Notes under the pieces: model-generated
Told to the model about the DNA's origin: nothing
Databases searched by the model: none
What the model saw: the letters and a program-made list of their open reading frames with translations, nothing else
NCBI GenBank assembly: GCA_025936205.1
Contig: JAICTU010000363.1
Span: forward strand, 1 to 9,469
Reading direction: 5' to 3'
From: Polyangiaceae bacterium
GTDB lineage: Bacteria; Myxococcota; Polyangia; Polyangiales; Polyangiaceae
Length of the DNA: 9,469 nt
Shown: piece after piece, positions 1 to 6,347 of the stretch
Numbering within the stretch: position 1 is the stretch's first letter
Layout of the letters: each line of letters opens with the position of its first letter
Translations under genes and position numbers: made by a program

Positions 1-151
1 GCGTCATGGATCCGGGCGAGCTACCCGGGTTGTTGGCGAACGGCTGGGTCGACTGCGTCGCCCCGGGCCCGTCATCGGAAGAGCACGCGGCGCCAGCGGC
101 CGCCAGGATCATCCAGCTGCCGAACCATCGGTTCATCGACCATCGCTTCAT
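1..151 (-). CDS. Putative lipoprotein, N-terminal part only
   Basis: The reverse strand reads from an ATG at 151 off the left edge of the window, giving 50 complete codons without a stop. The first 23 residues look like a lipoprotein signal peptide: a basic start (MKRWSMNRW), a short hydrophobic stretch (MILAAAGAA) and a Cys at residue 23, followed by Ser-Ser-Asp-Asp. The rest is a low-complexity Gly/Ser/Pro/Gln linker, as is common just after the lipid anchor. The residue at -3 from the Cys is Gly rather than the usual Leu, so the lipobox is imperfect. An in-frame stop lies upstream at 185-187 and the ATG at 151 is the first possible start after it; a second ATG five codons on is also possible. 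No clear Shine-Dalgarno is visible. Function is unknown because the body of the protein lies outside the window. Confidence 0.6.
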   Translation of the reverse strand, partial: MKRWSMNRWFGSWMILAAAGAACSSDDGPGATQSTQPFANNPGSSPGSMT

Positions 152-192
152 GGCCGGCGATGGTCCGTAGCCCAGCGAGTGGAGTCAAGCGC

Positions 193-221
193 CGGGGCGT
201 TGCGGGCTCGAGATCGCCCCG
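193..221. repeat. 7-bp inverted repeat between two leftward genes
   Basis: CGGGGCG (193-199) pairs perfectly with CGCCCCG (215-221) across a 15-nt loop. It lies after the stop of the Cys-rich lipoprotein (330) and before the start of the edge lipoprotein (151), both on the minus strand. There is no T-run after it, so it is at best a weak terminator or a 5' leader hairpin. Nothing else is recognisable in 152-329. Confidence 0.3.
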
Positions 222-329
222 ACTCGCATCAGGGCGGTGACATCTCGCACATAAGAATCCAAATCGAATGGAAATGACAACCGCCGCAGTCCCGAGCGCG
301 ATGCGGAGGTCGCGACGCAGCGCAGCGCT

Positions 330-674
330 TCAATTCGAGTCGAGGGTGGTGGCGTCTTCGATGGCGGTGCTCGCGGTGCACTCGCCCCACACTCCGCCGC
401 TGCAAGTGCGGGCGCCGGGTCTGCAGATCACGTAGTCGCCGCGGTGCTCGCTGACGGTGCCGCAATCGACCTGCGCGCCTTCCTCCGCGCACGGGCAGCC
501 CGTGTCGGGCTCCGAGCACTCGACGTCCACCGCCGTCTGATGCAGCGAGCTGGGCGGCGGCCCATCACCATCGAGGTCCCCCGCGGCCGCGGCAGGTCGG
601 TCTCCGCCTCCGCATCCGAGCAACGGCAGCAGTGCAAAGCCCCATCGTCCCAGCCTGAACGCCAACTGTTGCAT
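330..674 (-). CDS. Short cysteine-rich lipoprotein, possibly truncated
   Basis: A 114-residue protein when started at the ATG at 674. That start gives a convincing lipoprotein signal: Arg7 and Arg10, a hydrophobic core, and lipobox L-L-G-C with lipidated Cys21, then a Gly/Ala/Asp/Pro-rich linker to about residue 48. The open frame runs upstream to 770, but that extension would bury the signal peptide. The mature domain carries seven more cysteines (53, 60, 62, 71, 84, 91, 99) in the pattern C-x6-C-x-C-x8-C-x12-C-x6-C-x7-C, ending in R-T-C-S-G-G-V-W-G-E-C. From memory, this Cys-rich module with a C-terminal G-x-W-G-x-C occurs in much longer secreted or lipid-anchored myxobacterial proteins. 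Here the frame stops 15 residues after the last Cys, so it may be a stand-alone module or a truncated copy. No enzymatic motif is visible; function is unknown. Confidence 0.65.
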   Translation of the reverse strand: MQQLAFRLGRWGFALLPLLGCGGGDRPAAAAGDLDGDGPPPSSLHQTAVDVECSEPDTGCPCAEEGAQVDCGTVSEHRGDYVICRPGARTCSGGVWGECTASTAIEDATTLDSN

Positions 675-739
675 CGATGAATCTCTGTGGGCGAGGCCTT
701 CCGCCCCGACAACGACAGTGATCGGCAGGCGGCAGAGAT

Positions 740-790
740 CTGTAAACACCTCGGAAACAATTTTACACAATCAACCGAATTGAGACGTTC
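740..790. promoter_or_regulatory. A/T-rich divergent intergenic segment, possible promoter region
   Basis: The 245-bp gap between the divergent starts at 674 (-) and 920 (+) contains a marked A/T-rich patch, unusual in this GC-rich window. It includes ATTTTA at 760-765, which reads TAAAAT (a plausible -10 box) on the minus strand, 86 nt upstream of the lipoprotein ATG. I could not place a convincing -35 box at the right spacing on either strand, so exact promoter positions are not claimed. The rest of 675-919 holds no gene that I can support. Confidence 0.3.
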
Positions 791-901
791 CAAAGCGACC
801 CTGCCTCACCCGGTCTGCCCCGTCGCCTTCCGCTGCACGTTTTTAGCCCCAGTGGCGCCCGTCGCAATAGGAGACATACTGTAATTCCCCTGGGATTCCC
901 G

Positions 902-922
902 CACGTCAGGTGGCCTCACGTG
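902..922 (+). promoter_or_regulatory. Hairpin enclosing the start codon and putative RBS of the acyltransferase gene
   Basis: CACGT (902-906) pairs with ACGTG (918-922), and AGG (908-910) pairs with CCT (914-916) after one C/C mismatch, closing on a 3-nt loop. The 3' arm contains the GTG start (920-922), and the AGGTGG that best fits a ribosome-binding site (908-913) lies in the inner arm and loop. If formed in the mRNA this would hinder initiation. Eight base pairs with one mismatch are seen directly; a regulatory role is inference. Confidence 0.4.
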
Positions 923-2797
923 AGCATTCGCTATCGCCCCGACATTGACGGCCTCAGAGCCGTCGCCGTCCTCCCCGTCGTCCTCTTCCACGCCAATCTG
1001 CTGGGCCTGAAGGGTGGCTTCGTTGGTGTGGATGTCTTCTTCGTGATCTCGGGCTTCTTGATCTGCTCGCTGATCGTCAAGGAGCTGGATCGCGGCGACT
1101 TCTCGGTGCTGCGCTTCTACGAGCGGCGCTGCCGGCGCATCATTCCGGCGCTGTTCGCGATGTTCGCGGTCACCTCCGGTCTCTCGGCGCTGGTCCTCAT
1201 GCCGCCCGACCTGGCCGGCTTCGGCCGGAGCCTGCTGTCCTCCGTCGGGTTCGTCTCCAACGTCTACTTCTGGAAGGTCTCCGGCTACTTCGACGGCGCC
1301 GCCGAGTTCAAGCCGCTGCTCCACACCTGGTCGCTGTCCGTGGAGGAACAGTTCTACCTGGTCGTGCCCTACATCCTGGTCGGCATCTGTGCCTTCCTGC
1401 GCAAGCGCTACGTCATCTTCCTGCTGCCGCTGTTCGTGATCTCGCTGCTGCTCAGCGAGTGGGCGGTCTCGCACGCGCCCAGCGCGGCGTTCTATCTGCT
1501 CCCCACCCGCTTCTGGGAGATCCTGCTGGGCGGGCTCGTGGCGGTGAGCGGCGCGCCGGGCCCCGCCCGGCGCCCGGTGCGCGAGCTGGTGGCGCTCGCG
1601 GGTTTCGCCGGCGTGCTGGGCGCGTCCTTCTTCTACTCGGATGAGACGCGCTTTCCCGGCTTCACCGCCCTGGCCCCCTGCCTGGGCGCGGCGCTGATCA
1701 TCTACGCGGGCAACGCGGGCGAGAGCCTGGTCGGGCGCCTGTTGAGCACCGCGCCGATGACCTTCATCGGCAAGATCTCCTATTCGCTTTACCTCTGGCA
1801 CTGGCCGCTGTTCGCCCTCTATCGCTATCGCGTCGCGCGTGAGCTCACGCCGCTCGAGGCGGGCGCGATCGTCGCGCTCAGCTTCGTGCTGGCGGTCGCA
1901 TCCTGGCACTTCGTCGAGCGCCCGTTCCGGCAAGCTCAGGGCGGGTTTCCGCGCCGCGTGGTGTTCCTGGGCGCGGGCGGTGGGGCGCTCGCCGTCGCCA
2001 CCTTCGCGGGCACGGCCATGGCCACCAACGGGCTGCCCTCGCGCGTGCCGGGCTTCGAGATCGTGCCCGCGCCGGGCGAGAGCGAATACGACGCCGGGGG
2101 CGCCGACACCTGCTTCCTCGACACTAACCAGACCTACGCCGACTGGGGCGGCGACGCCTGCTACGTGACACGCGGCAAGGGCCCGCGCGTTCTGCTCTGG
2201 GGCGACTCGTTCGCGGCGCACTACGTGCCCGGCCTGAAGCACCAGGCGGAGCGCGTGCAGGCGGACATCCTGCAATACAACCTGTCGGCGTGCCCGCCGG
2301 TGTTCAGCTTCGACTCGATGTCGAACCCGCCCTGCCTCGCCTTCAACGAGCACGTGCTGGAGATCATCAAGCAGTACCGGATCCAGGACGTGATCGTGAG
2401 CAGCCGCTGGGATTATGCGTTCCGCCGCCACGTGCTGCCCTCGGATGTGGGCGCCACCATGGCCAAGCTGCAGAGCCTGGGCGTCGGGGTGCACGTGATC
2501 GGTCAGTCGCCGCTGTTCGGCAACGAAGTGCAGACCTTGTTCGCGCAGTCGGGGGCCTCCCGCGCGCAGCCCGATGCCTGGGGCTTCGTCACCTTCGATT
2601 CCGAGCTGAACCACAGGCTCGCTGCCGCGATGCCCGCGGGCGTGGACTTCGTCGATCCGCTGGCGCGCCTGTGCCGCCTGCCGTCCTGCCCCTATCGCGA
2701 AGAGAGCACGTTCATGATGTGGGACGAGGGCCACTTCTCGCTCTACGGAAGCAAGCTGGCGGTGGCCAGCTACTTCCCGTTTTTCGAGCGCAAGTGA
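920..2797 (+). CDS. Acyltransferase-3 family membrane protein with C-terminal SGNH domain
   Basis: A 625-residue protein of the OafA/YrhL-like acyltransferase-3 family. These inner-membrane enzymes move acyl groups, usually acetyl, onto envelope glycans such as O-antigen, capsule or exopolysaccharide. Visible motifs: R-P-D-I-D-G-L-R-A at 6-14 followed by the catalytic-type His24; G-G-F-V-G-V-D-V-F-F-V-I-S-G-F at 32-46; F-Y-x-R-R-x-R-R-I-x-P-A at 66-77; H-T-W-S-L-S-V-E-E-Q-F-Y at 135-146; and S-Y-S-L-Y-L-W-H-W-P-L at 287-297. About ten membrane segments fill residues 10-370. The periplasmic C-terminus is an SGNH hydrolase-type domain with the nucleophile block G-D-S-F at 428-431 and the D-x-x-H block at Asp602-His605, the two-domain layout of proteins that complete acyl transfer outside the membrane. 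The start is GTG, preceded by AGGTGG seven nt upstream. It stands alone, with no linked glycan cluster, so the target glycan cannot be named. Confidence 0.92.
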   Translation: MSIRYRPDIDGLRAVAVLPVVLFHANLLGLKGGFVGVDVFFVISGFLICSLIVKELDRGDFSVLRFYERRCRRIIPALFAMFAVTSGLSALVLMPPDLAGFGRSLLSSVGFVSNVYFWKVSGYFDGAAEFKPLLHTWSLSVEEQFYLVVPYILVGICAFLRKRYVIFLLPLFVISLLLSEWAVSHAPSAAFYLLPTRFWEILLGGLVAVSGAPGPARRPVRELVALAGFAGVLGASFFYSDETRFPGFTALAPCLGAALIIYAGNAGESLVGRLLSTAPMTFIGKISYSLYLWHWPLFALYRYRVARELTPLEAGAIVALSFVLAVASWHFVERPFRQAQGGFPRRVVFLGAGGGALAVATFAGTAMATNGLPSRVPGFEIVPAPGESEYDAGGADTCFLDTNQTYADWGGDACYVTRGKGPRVLLWGDSFAAHYVPGLKHQAERVQADILQYNLSACPPVFSFDSMSNPPCLAFNEHVLEIIKQYRIQDVIVSSRWDYAFRRHVLPSDVGATMAKLQSLGVGVHVIGQSPLFGNEVQTLFAQSGASRAQPDAWGFVTFDSELNHRLAAAMPAGVDFVDPLARLCRLPSCPYREESTFMMWDEGHFSLYGSKLAVASYFPFFERK

Positions 2798-2816
2798 CCC
2801 CCGTCGAGCCGGCGCA

Positions 2817-2850
2817 TCAGAACATGCTTCAGAACCTGCTCAGAACATGA
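2817..2850. repeat. Short tandem repeat across a stop codon
   Basis: Two 12-bp units, TCAGAACATGCT (2817-2828) and TCAGAACCTGCT (2829-2840), are followed by a partial third unit CAGAACATGA (2841-2850). The third unit includes the last codons of the minus-strand cytochrome gene, whose TGA is at 2840-2842. The repeat fills most of the 42-nt gap between two convergent genes. It looks like slippage or local duplication; no convincing bidirectional terminator hairpin is visible here. Confidence 0.55.
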
Positions 2851-4417
2851 AGGTGCCGTCGCCGATCAGGAACGTCATGCCCGTGCCCAGGCTGGCGTTG
2901 GCGTTCACGAGCTGCACGCGCGCGTCCTGGGCAGAACGCGTGCGCTGCACCGGGCTGGCCTGAGTGCTGCCCGCCTGCAGCGACGCACGGGCGTTGCTCA
3001 GGCTGCTCTGCGCGCTCGTGTTCAAGCCCGACACGGCGCTCAGCACGTCCAGCGCGTCTTCCGCCTCCACCAGCGCCAGCCGCAGCAGCTCCTGCTGTAG
3101 ATCGCGCGACTCGTTCTTGTCAGCATCGATCACGGGCAGCACCGCGTCGACCCGCGCGATCGCCATCTGCGCGTTCAGGGCCGCGTTCAGCACACGCAAG
3201 AAGCGCCCGAGGTTGGCCACCTCGGTTGCGTCGAGGTCGATGGTGACACCGGCCTGGCCCGCCGGCGACTGCTGGAACGCCAGCGTGTTGTAGAAGCCGA
3301 TCGCCTGCTCGATCGTGCCGAAGGCATTGGTGTGGAAGAACGGCCCGGTGTCGGCGGCTTCGATCAGCGGCGGCGTATTGAAGCGACCATCGCCGAAGGA
3401 GTCGAGCGTGCCGTCCCCATTGGCGTCGTGATCGGGGTTCGTCAGACCTTGCCCGCCCGCGCCGCCGTCGCGCGGAATGCCCTGCGCGTCGAGGGTCGCG
3501 ATGCGCAGCTTCTCCACGCCGGTGTCGAACAGCTGGTTGACGCCGTTGGCCAGGTTCGCGCCCGCGTTGCTGTGACAACCATTGCACCGATTGGCAGGAT
3601 CGAGGAACAGCGTGCGCCCGCTGGCGGCGCCGGCGTCCGTCAACGTCACGTTCTGCAGATCCAGCTCGTTCTCGCGCCCGATCGTCTTCAGGAAGGCATC
3701 GATCGCGTCCAGCTCGGCGTTCGTGGGTGGGATGAAGTCGGTGCCCGAGTTGCGCGCCAGCGACTTCGTGTAGTGCTGGAACACCGCCCCGGTCTGAAAG
3801 TCCTTCAATCGTCCCTGCCCGGGCGCGCCATCACCAGACCAGCCGGTGCGTTCCAGCGGCCCCGGCGCCCCGCCGGAGTTGATGGACAGCGATAGTCCGA
3901 GGCAGTGCGGCACACTGCGCAGGGTGAATTTTTGGCTCGGATCCTCCACGCCATCGACATTCTCCAGGATGAGCCCAAAGTTGCGCATGAGCGCCGGGCG
4001 TTCGAGCTGCGCCAGAGCCGGGTTCTGCTCGGCGACGAACAGCGGGTCGCTGCCCGGTAATTGCGCGATGAAGTCGGGGTCGATCGTGTAGTTGTTGTCC
4101 GCAGGATGGCAGCTGCCGCAGCTGCGCCCATTGCCGCCGAACTGATCGCGAAAGAACAGCTCCGCCCCCACGCAGACGTTCTGCGCCACGACCCCTTGCA
4201 CCACACGCGGATCCTGACTGCAGGTCTGGGTGGCCGCGCCGAGATTCACGGCTTGTGACACCTGCCCGAGCTCCGCTCCTCCAGCGCTCTCCGCCGCTCC
4301 TGAACTACCGGCGCTACAGCCCCAGAGCGCTGTCCCCCCGAGCGCTGTGGCCCAGAGCAGAGTCTGGAGCGCAGATGACACGTATCCCCACTCGCACAAA
4401 AGAGATCCCTTGGACAT
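2840..4417 (-). CDS. Dihaem cytochrome c peroxidase-like (CcpA/MauG superfamily) lipoprotein
   Basis: A 525-residue protein starting at the ATG at 4417, which has a good AGGGGA ribosome site upstream; earlier in-frame ATGs at 4429 and 4456 lie at or before that site. An N-terminal hydrophobic stretch ends in L-W-G-C (Cys34), so it is probably a lipid-anchored periplasmic protein. Two c-type haem sites are present: C-G-S-C-H (100-104) and C-N-G-C-H (278-282). The conserved N-T-P-P-L-I-E-A-A-D-T-G-P-F-F-H run near 347-362 matches the second haem domain of bacterial cytochrome c peroxidases. An EF-hand-like acidic loop (D-A-N-G-D-G-T-L-D, 331-339) may bind calcium. The last ~100 residues form an Ala/Leu-rich, probably helical extension beyond the peroxidase core. 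Family members reduce peroxides or oxidise protein or small-molecule substrates; the substrate here is unknown. The gene lies downstream of the hydrolase gene after a structured 177-nt gap. Confidence 0.88.
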   Translation of the reverse strand: MSKGSLLCEWGYVSSALQTLLWATALGGTALWGCSAGSSGAAESAGGAELGQVSQAVNLGAATQTCSQDPRVVQGVVAQNVCVGAELFFRDQFGGNGRSCGSCHPADNNYTIDPDFIAQLPGSDPLFVAEQNPALAQLERPALMRNFGLILENVDGVEDPSQKFTLRSVPHCLGLSLSINSGGAPGPLERTGWSGDGAPGQGRLKDFQTGAVFQHYTKSLARNSGTDFIPPTNAELDAIDAFLKTIGRENELDLQNVTLTDAGAASGRTLFLDPANRCNGCHSNAGANLANGVNQLFDTGVEKLRIATLDAQGIPRDGGAGGQGLTNPDHDANGDGTLDSFGDGRFNTPPLIEAADTGPFFHTNAFGTIEQAIGFYNTLAFQQSPAGQAGVTIDLDATEVANLGRFLRVLNAALNAQMAIARVDAVLPVIDADKNESRDLQQELLRLALVEAEDALDVLSAVSGLNTSAQSSLSNARASLQAGSTQASPVQRTRSAQDARVQLVNANASLGTGMTFLIGDGTFMF

Positions 4418-4594
4418 GCACTTCCCCTTCATTTGTCCACACGACGGCCATTCCACCGTGGAACGGAGCCTCTCGCGCGCAGCACCGCCGACGGCGGCGA
4501 CTGCCGTCTCGTCCTGCGCGCGAGCTCCCCCGACGCAGCAAAGTTTGCTCAGCGCCGCAGGGCTGTCAACGAGACCACCAAAATGTGAACTCGT
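4418..4594 (-). promoter_or_regulatory. Structured upstream region of the cytochrome gene
   Basis: This gap between the hydrolase stop and the cytochrome ATG holds several symmetrical elements: dyad TTCCAC-C-GTGGAA (4451-4463); an 11-bp perfect inverted repeat (4472-4482 with 4514-4524) that encloses a smaller hairpin CCGCC-GAC-GGCGG (4485-4497); and dyad AGCAAA-G-TTTGCT (4537-4549). None is followed by a T-run in the direction of transcription, which argues against a simple intrinsic terminator. They could be operators or a folded 5' leader. I could not assign clear -35/-10 boxes. Confidence 0.45.
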
Positions 4595-4634
4595 TCAGAA
4601 CTCAGTCGCAACGCAGGGCGATCTGAACTCAGTC
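4587..4634. repeat. Direct repeats GAACTCAGTC at the end of the hydrolase gene
   Basis: GAACTCAGTC occurs at 4598-4607 and again at 4625-4634, starts 27 bp apart, and a third GAACTC is at 4587-4592. The copies straddle the hydrolase stop codon (4595-4597). On the minus strand each full copy reads GACTGAGTTC, the second within TTTGACTGAGTTC. They may be a regulator site for the cytochrome gene downstream or a remnant of duplication. Confidence 0.45.
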
Positions 4635-5446
4635 AAATTTGCGCGCGCACACCGGGCGCGCCGAGACAACGGCCTCAGTGCGTCGTCCGAGCTTTCTCGC
4701 GCGAGGAACTCCAGCACCTTGCGCCAGGCATCTTCGCTCGCTTCAGCGCGGTAGCGCTCGGGCGTGGGAAAGTTCTGAAAGGCGTGCCCCGCGCCCGCGT
4801 AACGATGAAACTCGTGCCGCACCCCTGCTAGCTGCAGCGCCCGCGAGTAGTCGTCCACGTCGCTCGGCGCTGGATTCTGATCCTCTTGCCCGAAGAAGCC
4901 GATGATCGGGCAACGGATCTGCGGCGCGAGCTCGATCGGCGCCGGGTTGCCTTCGCCCATCGGCAGCTTCACGCGCCCGCCGTAGAAAATGGCGGCGGCC
5001 ATCAGCCGAGGCAAATGGCAAGCAGCGAGCCACGCGACGCGCCCGCCCCAGCAGTGACCGACGGCGGCGATCCGGTTGCGATCCACGTCCGCGCGCTCCG
5101 CGAGCAGCGCGAAGCTGGCCTCCAGATCGAGCTTCATCCGATCGTCGCGGCTCTGCTCGCGTTTGAGCTGCATGTCGGCCGACTTGGGCCACCAGTGAAA
5201 GAGGAACGGCGCGGCCACGACAAAGCCGTGTGCGGCGAAGCGTTCGGCGGTCCGCAGCGTGAACTCGTCGTTCTCGAGCCCGGTGTGACCCACCGGAATG
5301 TGCTGCAGCAAAATCAGCGCGGGCCGCCTCGCCGCAGGCCTGCAGGAAAGAGCTCCCGGGGCCTGCGCCGGCGCGCTCGCGGGCGGCTCGAACACGAACA
5401 CTTCCATCGGGCTGCCCCCGACGTTCACGACCTGGATCTGATGCAT
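4595..5446 (-). CDS. Dienelactone hydrolase family protein
   Basis: A 283-residue alpha/beta hydrolase of the dienelactone hydrolase family, without a signal peptide and so probably cytoplasmic. The Cys-Asp-His triad is visible: nucleophile Cys132 in G-H-C-W-G-G, Asp189 in G-Q-E-D-Q-N, and His221 in G-A-G-H-A-F. In classical dienelactone hydrolase a Glu (Glu36, in Q-E-I-F-G) modulates the Cys; the matching place here appears to be Q-H-I with His49, so the chemistry or substrate may differ. An Ala/Pro-rich insert lies at 22-41. The last ~30 residues are Arg-rich and unlike the family, as if the frame runs on into non-coding DNA. The ATG at 5446 has GGAG a few nt upstream. It starts 21 nt after the preceding lipoprotein gene, suggesting co-transcription. 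The natural substrate is unknown. Confidence 0.87.
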   Translation of the reverse strand: MHQIQVVNVGGSPMEVFVFEPPASAPAQAPGALSCRPAARRPALILLQHIPVGHTGLENDEFTLRTAERFAAHGFVVAAPFLFHWWPKSADMQLKREQSRDDRMKLDLEASFALLAERADVDRNRIAAVGHCWGGRVAWLAACHLPRLMAAAIFYGGRVKLPMGEGNPAPIELAPQIRCPIIGFFGQEDQNPAPSDVDDYSRALQLAGVRHEFHRYAGAGHAFQNFPTPERYRAEASEDAWRKVLEFLARESSDDALRPLSRRARCARANLTEFRSPCVATEF

Positions 5447-5467
5447 GCCGCTCCGCTTCGCTGACCG

Positions 5468-6301
5468 CTATCTCGCATCACCCTGCTGATTGGCTTGCCG
5501 CTGCTCTTCCTGGAGCAGCTCGGTCACATCGAAGTAGAAGCGCTCTGCCTCGCCGTTGGGGTCCGGGTTGCGCAGCGAGTGCGCTTCCAGCACGTCGTAC
5601 TGGCGGCGGTCATTCTCGACCAGTGTCTGGTTGCTGACGGCGAAGCCGCGGGACGAGAGCACGGCGTACTCCTCTTTCACGTGAAAGGCAGTCCACGCCG
5701 TTTCGAAGCTCCTGCCATCGCCATCCCGTACCAGCGACTCGAGCAGCAGCGCGCCGAACTTGTTGAATTGTTCCGCCTGCCGTGCATCGCCCGTGCGGCG
5801 CAGTGCCACCGCGCGCAGCATATTGGCACGCACGTCGGTCTGATTGTCCGCCAGGAGCTTTGCGGTCACGTCCAGCACGGTCGCGTCGTCGCCCCGGGCA
5901 AAGGCATCGGAGAGCGAGCGGTCGAGCGCGCTGACCTGCCGCTCCTCGAGCGTGCCGTGAGCGTACAGGCGCCCGCGGCGCAGCCGGCGTAGATCCAGCT
6001 GTGATAGCTCGCGCGGCGTCGGTGTGCCCGGAGCGGCGGTCCAGGAGCGGTAGTACTCGGCGTCCGCCTGCGCGCTGCTCGCCGCCGCCGCGAGCGAGGA
6101 CGGTCCGGCAGAGGCAGAGGCAGAGCCGGGTGCCTTCTTCTTCAATGGCTCGGGCTGCAGCATCGAGCTCGTCGAGGGTTCTGCTGGGCCATTTCCTGCT
6201 GGGCCAATACCCATGGCGCCCGCGCAGCCGAGCGCGAGCAACGCGCTCGAACACCACGCCTGGCGAGCCAGCTCGCGACCCCGGACCGCTAGAATTGCCA
6301 C
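5468..6301 (-). CDS. DUF4919-type lipoprotein
   Basis: The frame is open to 6571, but that upstream part overlaps the membrane-protein gene and has Arg/Ser-rich nonsense composition. The best start is the GTG at 6301, giving 277 residues. It is followed by a signal peptide with Arg7, Arg9 and Arg13, a hydrophobic stretch and lipobox A-L-G-C (Cys26). A Ser/Ala/Pro-rich linker runs to about residue 78. Residues ~125-190 look like a helical, TPR-like segment. The C-terminal part, with G-D-G-R-S-F-E-T-A (194-202), then V-K-E-E-Y-A-V-L and Y-D-V-L-E, ending F-Y-F-D-V-T, resembles the DUF4919 family as I recall it. That family has no known function. It lies 46 nt after the GT-C-like gene and 21 nt before the hydrolase gene. 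No good Shine-Dalgarno precedes the GTG, so the start is less certain than the gene. Confidence 0.75.
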   Translation of the reverse strand: MAILAVRGRELARQAWCSSALLALGCAGAMGIGPAGNGPAEPSTSSMLQPEPLKKKAPGSASASAGPSSLAAAASSAQADAEYYRSWTAAPGTPTPRELSQLDLRRLRRGRLYAHGTLEERQVSALDRSLSDAFARGDDATVLDVTAKLLADNQTDVRANMLRAVALRRTGDARQAEQFNKFGALLLESLVRDGDGRSFETAWTAFHVKEEYAVLSSRGFAVSNQTLVENDRRQYDVLEAHSLRNPDPNGEAERFYFDVTELLQEEQRQANQQGDAR

Positions 6302-6347
6302 GCAGCCGGCACCATATGGGCTAGGGGGCGAGGCGTCGAGAGGTCTT

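Noticed and set aside
675..770. N-terminal extension of the Cys-rich lipoprotein to an ATG at 770
   Set aside because: It would place the signal peptide and lipobox 32 residues inside the protein and covers the A/T-rich promoter-like patch; the start at 674 is far better.
806..2734. A 642-codon open frame on the minus strand antisense to the acyltransferase gene
   Set aside because: Its Arg/His/Ala/Glu/Gln-rich, motif-free translation is the usual shadow of a high-GC coding strand, and the plus-strand frame has clear acyltransferase and SGNH motifs.
2817..2850. Possible CRISPR-like or mobile-element end repeats
   Set aside because: Units are 12 bp and contiguous, with no spacers, no inverted ends and no transposase nearby.
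4230..4754. Plus-strand open frames across the cytochrome 5' end and upstream region
   Set aside because: No motif, no ribosome site and composition of a frame shadow; the region is better explained by the minus-strand gene starts and repeats.
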